Assembly: GCA_001643675.2 (NCBI GenBank)
Contig: LSRY02000029.1
Coordinates: 744,001 to 808,000 of the forward strand
Length of the DNA stretch: 64,000 nt
DNA from: Monocercomonoides exilis
Taxonomy: Eukaryota > Preaxostyla > Oxymonadida > Polymastigidae
Direction of reading: 5' to 3'
Shown here: positions 59,053-64,000 of the stretch, one piece after another
Layout: each line of letters begins with the position of its first letter
Position numbering within the stretch: the stretch's first letter is position 1
The notes under the pieces: generated by a model
What the model was told of the DNA's origin: nothing
The model's database searches: none
What the model saw: only the letters and a program-made list of their open reading frames with translations
Translations under genes and position numbers: made by a program

Positions 59053-60050
59053 TTTCTTCTTTTTCTTTTCCATCTTTTCCATCTTTTTCATCTTTTTCAT
59101 TATTTTCTCTCTCCTTCTTTATTTTTTGACTTTTTTTTTTTCTATTTCTCATTCAAAGAACCTCTTCTCTTTTCTTTTCACACCTTCTCTTCTTTTCTTT
59201 TCTCTTCACTTATTCATTCCTCTCCTCTTTTTCAATTCAACCTTTTCACTTTTTCCTATTTCTCTTCACTTTCTATCCTGCCTTCATTATTAATTATTAT
59301 TTTTTCTTTAATTATTATTCCACACCTTCCCTTCTATTACCCATCTCAAATCAAATTCTTAATGAGAAATATACAAGATGAATGAAAACAAAATGTTAAG
59401 AATACAAAATGAGAGAGAGAAAGAAAATGAGGGAGAAAGAGAAAAGAGAGTGCAAATGGATAGATGAATAAAGTGAATGAATGAATAAAAAAAGGAAAAT
59501 AAGAAATCATGCAACACACATTGAAATGGAATAGAATTGAAATTACAATGATGTGAAGCGATTTCAAAAGTGAAAGTGAAAGAGAGAAAGATAACAGTTC
59601 ATGAACGATTGAATGAATGTGGAATTGAATGTTGAATTGAATGGTAGAAAGAATGATGAATTATTGATTGAATTGATAAAATGAATAATTGAGTGAATGA
59701 TTGAAGGAGTGAATGAATGAATGAAATTTGAAAGTGAGAGAGGGGGAGAGAATAGGGGAATAAGGGAAGGAAGAAAAGAAAAGAAAAAAGAAAGAGCGTA
59801 GTGGTTAATAAAAAAGGAGAATGAAAAAGAAAGGGTGAAAGAAAGAAAGAAGAAGAAAGTTAAAGTTGAAGAGAAAGAGAAAGAGAAAGAAGAAAAGAAG
59901 AAGAAGATGATGATTGGGAAAGTTATTGTGATGATGAGAAAAGAAATTGAAAAAGAAAGAAAGAAAAGAGAAAATAAGAAAAAGAAAAAGAAGGATAGAT
60001 GGGGAAGATGGGGAAGATTATAAAAGGGAAGTTTGAGGAAGTGTGTGTGA

Positions 60051-60166
60051 GCTACGGCCATAGTTGGTCATACGCACCGGATCCCTTCAGACCTCCGAAG
60101 TTAAGCGGCCAACGCTGGGTTAGTACTTGGATGGGTGACCGCCTGGAAAAACCCAGTGCTGTAGCT
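60051..60166 (+). rRNA. 5S ribosomal RNA, copy 4
   Basis: Identical to copy 1; spacing 1,114 bp. Confidence 0.97.
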
Positions 60167-61166
60167 TTTCTTCTTTTTCTTTTCCATCTTTTCCATCTTT
60201 TTCATCTTTTTCATTATTTTCTCTCTCCTTCTTTATTTTTTGACTTTTTTTTTTTCTATTTCTCATTCAAAGAACCTCTTCTCTTTTCTTTTCACACCTT
60301 CTCTTCTTTTCTTTTCTCTTCACTTATTCATTCCTCTCCTCTTTTTCAATTCAACCTTTTCACTTTTTCCTATTTCTCTTCACTTTCTATCCTGCCTTCA
60401 TTATTAATTATTATTTTTTCTTTAATTATTATTCCACACCTTCCCTTCTATTACCCATCTCAAATCAAATTCTTAATGAGAAATATACAAGATGAATGAA
60501 AACAAAATGTTAAGAATACAAAATGAGAGAGAGAAAGAAAATGAGGGAGAAAGAGAAAAGAGAGTGCAAATGGATAGATGAATAAAGTGAATGAATGAAT
60601 AAAAAAAGGAAAATAAGAAATCATGCAACACACATTGAAATGGAATAGAATTGAAATTACAATGATGTGAAGCGATTTCAAAAGTGAAAGTGAAAGAGAG
60701 AAAGATAACAGTTCATGAACGATTGAATGAATGTGGAATTGAATGTTGAATTGAATGGTAGAAAGAATGATGAATTATTGATTGAATTGATAAAATGAAT
60801 AATTGAGTGAATGATTGAAGGAGTGAATGAATGAATGAAATTTGAAAGTGAGAGAGGGGGAGAGAATAGGGGAATAAGGGAAGGAAGAAAAGAAAAGAAA
60901 AAAAGAAAAGAGCGTAGTGGTTAATAAAAAAGGAGAATGAAAAAGAAAGGGTGAAAGAAAGAAAGAAGAAGAAAGTTAAAGTTGAAGAGAAAGAGAAAGA
61001 GAAAGAAGAAAAGAAGAAGAAGATGATGATTGGGAAAGTTATTGTGATGATGAGAAAAGAAATTGAAAAAGAAAGAAAGAAAAGAGAAAATAAGAAAAAG
61101 AAAAAGAAGGATAGATGGGGAAGATGGGGAAGATTATAAAAGGGAAGTTTGAGGAAGTGTGTGTGA

Positions 61167-61282
61167 GCTACGGCCATAGTTGGTCATACGCACCGGATCC
61201 CTTCAGACCTCCGAAGTTAAGCGGCCAACGCTGGGTTAGTACTTGGATGGGTGACCGCCTGGAAAAACCCAGTGCTGTAGCT
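61167..61282 (+). rRNA. 5S ribosomal RNA, copy 5
   Basis: Identical to copy 1; spacing 1,116 bp. The terminator T run directly after the gene is one base longer. Confidence 0.97.
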
Positions 61283-62278
61283 TTTTCTTCTTTTTCTTTT
61301 CCATCTTTTCCATCTTTTCATCTTTTTCATTATTTTCTCTCTCCTTCTTTATTTTTTGACTTTTTTTTTCTATTTCTCATTCAAAGAACCTCTTCTCTTT
61401 TCTTTTCACACCTTCTCTTCTTTTCTTTTCTCTTCACTTATTCATTCCTCTCCTCTTTTTCAATTCAACCTTTTCACTTTTTCCTATTTCTCTTCACTTT
61501 CTATCCTGCCTTCATTATTAATTATTATTTTTTCTTTAATTATTATTCCACACCTTCCCTTCTATTACCCATCTCAAATCAAATTCTTAATGAGAAATAT
61601 ACAAGATGAATGAAAACAAAATGTTAAGAATACAAAATGAGAGAGAGAAAGAAAATGAGGGAGAAAGAGAAAAGAGAGTGCAAATGGATAGATGAATAAA
61701 GTGAATGAATGAATAAAAAAAGGAAAATAAGAAATCATGCAACACACATTGAAATGGAATAGAATTGAAATTACAATGATGTGAAGCGATTTCAAAAGTG
61801 AAAGTGAAAGAGAGAAAGATAACAGTTCATGAACGATTGAATGAATGTGGAATTGAATGTTGAATTGAATGGTAGAAAGAATGATGAATTATTGATTGAA
61901 TTGATAAAATGAATAATTGAGTGAATGATTGAAGGAGTGAATGAATGAATGAAATTTGAAAGTGAGAGAGGGGGAGAGAATAGGGGAATAAGGGAAGGAA
62001 GAAAAGAAAAGAAAAAAGAAAGAGCGTAGTGGTTAATAAAAAAGGAGAATGAAAAAGAAAGGGTGAAAGAAAGAAAGAAGAAGAAAGTTAAAGTTGAAGA
62101 GAAAGAGAAAGAGAAAGAAGAAAAGAAGAAGAAGATGATGATTGGGAAAGTTATTGTGATGATGAGAAAAGAAATTGAAAAAGAAAGAAAGAAAAGAGAA
62201 AATAAGAAAAAGAAAAAGAAGGATAGATGGGGAAGATGGGGAAGATTATAAAAGGGAAGTTTGAGGAAGTGTGTGTGA

Positions 62279-62393
62279 GCTACGGCCATAGTTGGTCATA
62301 CGCACCGGATCCCTTCAGACCTCCGAAGTTAAGCGGCCAACGCTGGGTTAGTACTTGGATGGGTGACCGCCTGGAAAACCCAGTGCTGTAGCT
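62279..62393 (+). rRNA. 5S ribosomal RNA, copy 6 (one base shorter)
   Basis: 115 nt; the A run in CCTGGAAAAACCC has four A instead of five. Otherwise identical. Spacing from copy 5 is 1,112 bp. Confidence 0.95.
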
Positions 62394-63391
62394 TTTCTTC
62401 TTTTTCTTTTCCATCTTTTCCATCTTTTTCATCTTTTTCATTATTTTCTCTCTCCTTCTTTATTTTTTGACTTTTTTTTTTTCTATTTCTCATTCAAAGA
62501 ACCTCTTCTCTTTTCTTTTCACACCTTCTCTTCTTTTCTTTTCTCTTCACTTATTCATTCCTCTCCTCTTTTTCAATTCAACCTTTTCACTTTTTCCTAT
62601 TTCTCTTCACTTTCTATCCTGCCTTCATTATTAATTATTATTTTTTCTTTAATTATTATTCCACACCTTCCCTTCTATTACCCATCTCAAATCAAATTCT
62701 TAATGAGAAATATACAAGATGAATGAAAACAAAATGTTAAGAATACAAAATGAGAGAGAGAAAGAAAATGAGGGAGAAAGAGAAAAGAGAGTGCAAATGG
62801 ATAGATGAATAAAGTGAATGAATGAATAAAAAAAGGAAAATAAGAAATCATGCAACACACATTGAAATGGAATAGAATTGAAATTACAATGATGTGAAGC
62901 GATTTCAAAAGTGAAAGTGAAAGAGAGAAAGATAACAGTTCATGAACGATTGAATGAATGTGGAATTGAATGTTGAATTGAATGGTAGAAAGAATGATGA
63001 ATTATTGATTGAATTGATAAAATGAATAATTGAGTGAATGATTGAAGGAGTGAATGAATGAATGAAATTTGAAAGTGAGAGAGGGGGAGAGAATAGGGGA
63101 ATAAGGGAAGGAAGAAAAGAAAAGAAAAAAGAAAGAGCGTAGTGGTTAATAAAAAAGGAGAATGAAAAAGAAAGGGTGAAAGAAAGAAAGAAGAAGAAAG
63201 TTAAAGTTGAAGAGAAAGAGAAAGAGAAAGAAGAAAAGAAGAAGAAGATGATGATTGGGAAAGTTATTGTGATGATGAGAAAAGAAATTGAAAAAGAAAG
63301 AAAGAAAAGAGAAAATAAGAAAAAGAAAAAGAAGGATAGATGGGGAAGATGGGGAAGATTATAAAAGGGAAGTTTGAGGAAGTGTGTGTGA

Positions 63392-63507
63392 GCTACGGCC
63401 ATAGTTGGTCATACGCACCGGATCCCTTCAGACCTCCGAAGTTAAGCGGCCAACGCTGGGTTAGTACTTGGATGGGTGACCGCCTGGAAAAACCCAGTGC
63501 TGTAGCT
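63392..63507 (+). rRNA. 5S ribosomal RNA, copy 7
   Basis: Identical to copy 1; spacing 1,113 bp. The unit is cut by the window end at 64,000. Confidence 0.97.
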
Positions 63508-64000
63508 TTTTCTTCTTTTTCTTTTCCATCTTTTCCATCTTTTTCATCTTTTTCATTATTTTCTCTCTCCTTCTTTATTTTTTGACTTTTTTTTTCTATT
63601 TCTCATTCAAAGAACCTCTTCTCTTTTCTTTTCACACCTTCTCTTCTTTTCTTTTCTCTTCACTTATTCATTCCTCTCCTCTTTTCAATTCAACCTTTTC
63701 ACTTTTTCCTATTTCTCTTCACTTTCTATCCTGCCTTCATTATTAATTATTATTTTTTCTTTAATTATTATTCCACACCTTCCCTTCTATTACCCATCTC
63801 AAATCAAATTCTTAATGAGAAATATACAAGATGAATGAAAACAAAATGTTAAGAATACAAAATGAGAGAGAGAAAGAAAATGAGGGAGAAAGAGAAAAGA
63901 GAGTGCAAATGGATAGATGAATAAAGTGAATGAATGAATAAAAAAAGGAAAATAAGAAATCATGCAACACACATTGAAATGGAATAGAATTGAAATTACA

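Larger units (their letters stand above)
56252..64000 (+). repeat. Tandem 5S rDNA array, seven units to the window edge
   Basis: Units of 1,112-1,116 bp repeat head to tail with very few differences (short length changes in A or T runs). Each unit reads: purine-rich spacer, TATAAAAG, 5S gene, T-rich terminator, pyrimidine-rich spacer, mixed AT sequence, then the next purine-rich spacer. The first unit is diverged upstream of its gene and carries a GAGT microsatellite, marking the array edge. The array runs off the right end. Open frames of 60-166 codons repeat in every unit, but they read through the rRNA gene and simple sequence and are not genes. Confidence 0.95.

Noticed and set aside
56254-63585. 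Repeated open frames of 60-166 codons in the 5S units
   Set aside because: They read through 5S rRNA, TATA and simple purine/pyrimidine sequence; identity between copies follows from the tandem array.

Overview
This is a nuclear window from a microbial eukaryote. Genes are split by short GT-AG introns (about 38-173 nt), proteins carry long serine runs, and spacers are AT-rich and small (41-500 bp). tRNA and 5S rRNA genes have eukaryotic form. TAA, TAG and TGA all end genes, and no conserved coding stretch that I could follow contains an in-frame stop, so the standard code applies. An RJL GTPase (a family tied to flagella), beta-helix surface-type proteins and high intron density would suit a flagellated metamonad, for example an oxymonad such as Monocercomonoides. 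That assignment is inference.

Bases 1-11,550 are accessory. A decayed serine-rich gene (1 to about 5,110) is interrupted by a 2.45 kb transposon with 196-bp inverted ends and an 8-bp target duplication; the transposon carries a broken fragment of a beta-helix gene. Two pogo-like TA-inserting elements follow (5,178-7,182 and 8,827-10,481), the second with perfect 50-bp ends and one nonsense codon in its transposase. A probable 967-bp non-autonomous element then ends 10 bp before tRNA-Asp(GTC).

Bases 12,170-26,400 hold ordinary genes: Hip/ST13 co-chaperone, TMEM222, a giant GRAM-VASt (Lam/GRAMD1-type) membrane protein and an Aurora-type kinase. Bases 26,408-30,506 form a 2 kb + 2 kb palindrome around a 118-nt spacer, each arm carrying a cytochrome-b5-like gene and tRNA-Ile(AAT). 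tRNA-Val(TAC) follows at 31.9 kb.

Bases 33,290-38,038 are a large secreted beta-helix, single-TM surface-protein gene broken by two in-frame stops and two frameshifts. From 39.2 to 55.6 kb genes are again intact: p23 co-chaperone head-to-head with a coiled-coil protein, a 2,791-residue serine-rich protein, an RJL GTPase, and a protein with a magnesium-chelatase-like AAA+ region.

From 56.25 kb to the end lies a tandem array of seven 5S rRNA genes with a period of 1,112-1,116 bp. The spacers are strikingly purine-rich before each gene and pyrimidine-rich after it. Exon boundaries given here were read by eye from reading frame and GT-AG sites and have not been checked against transcripts.
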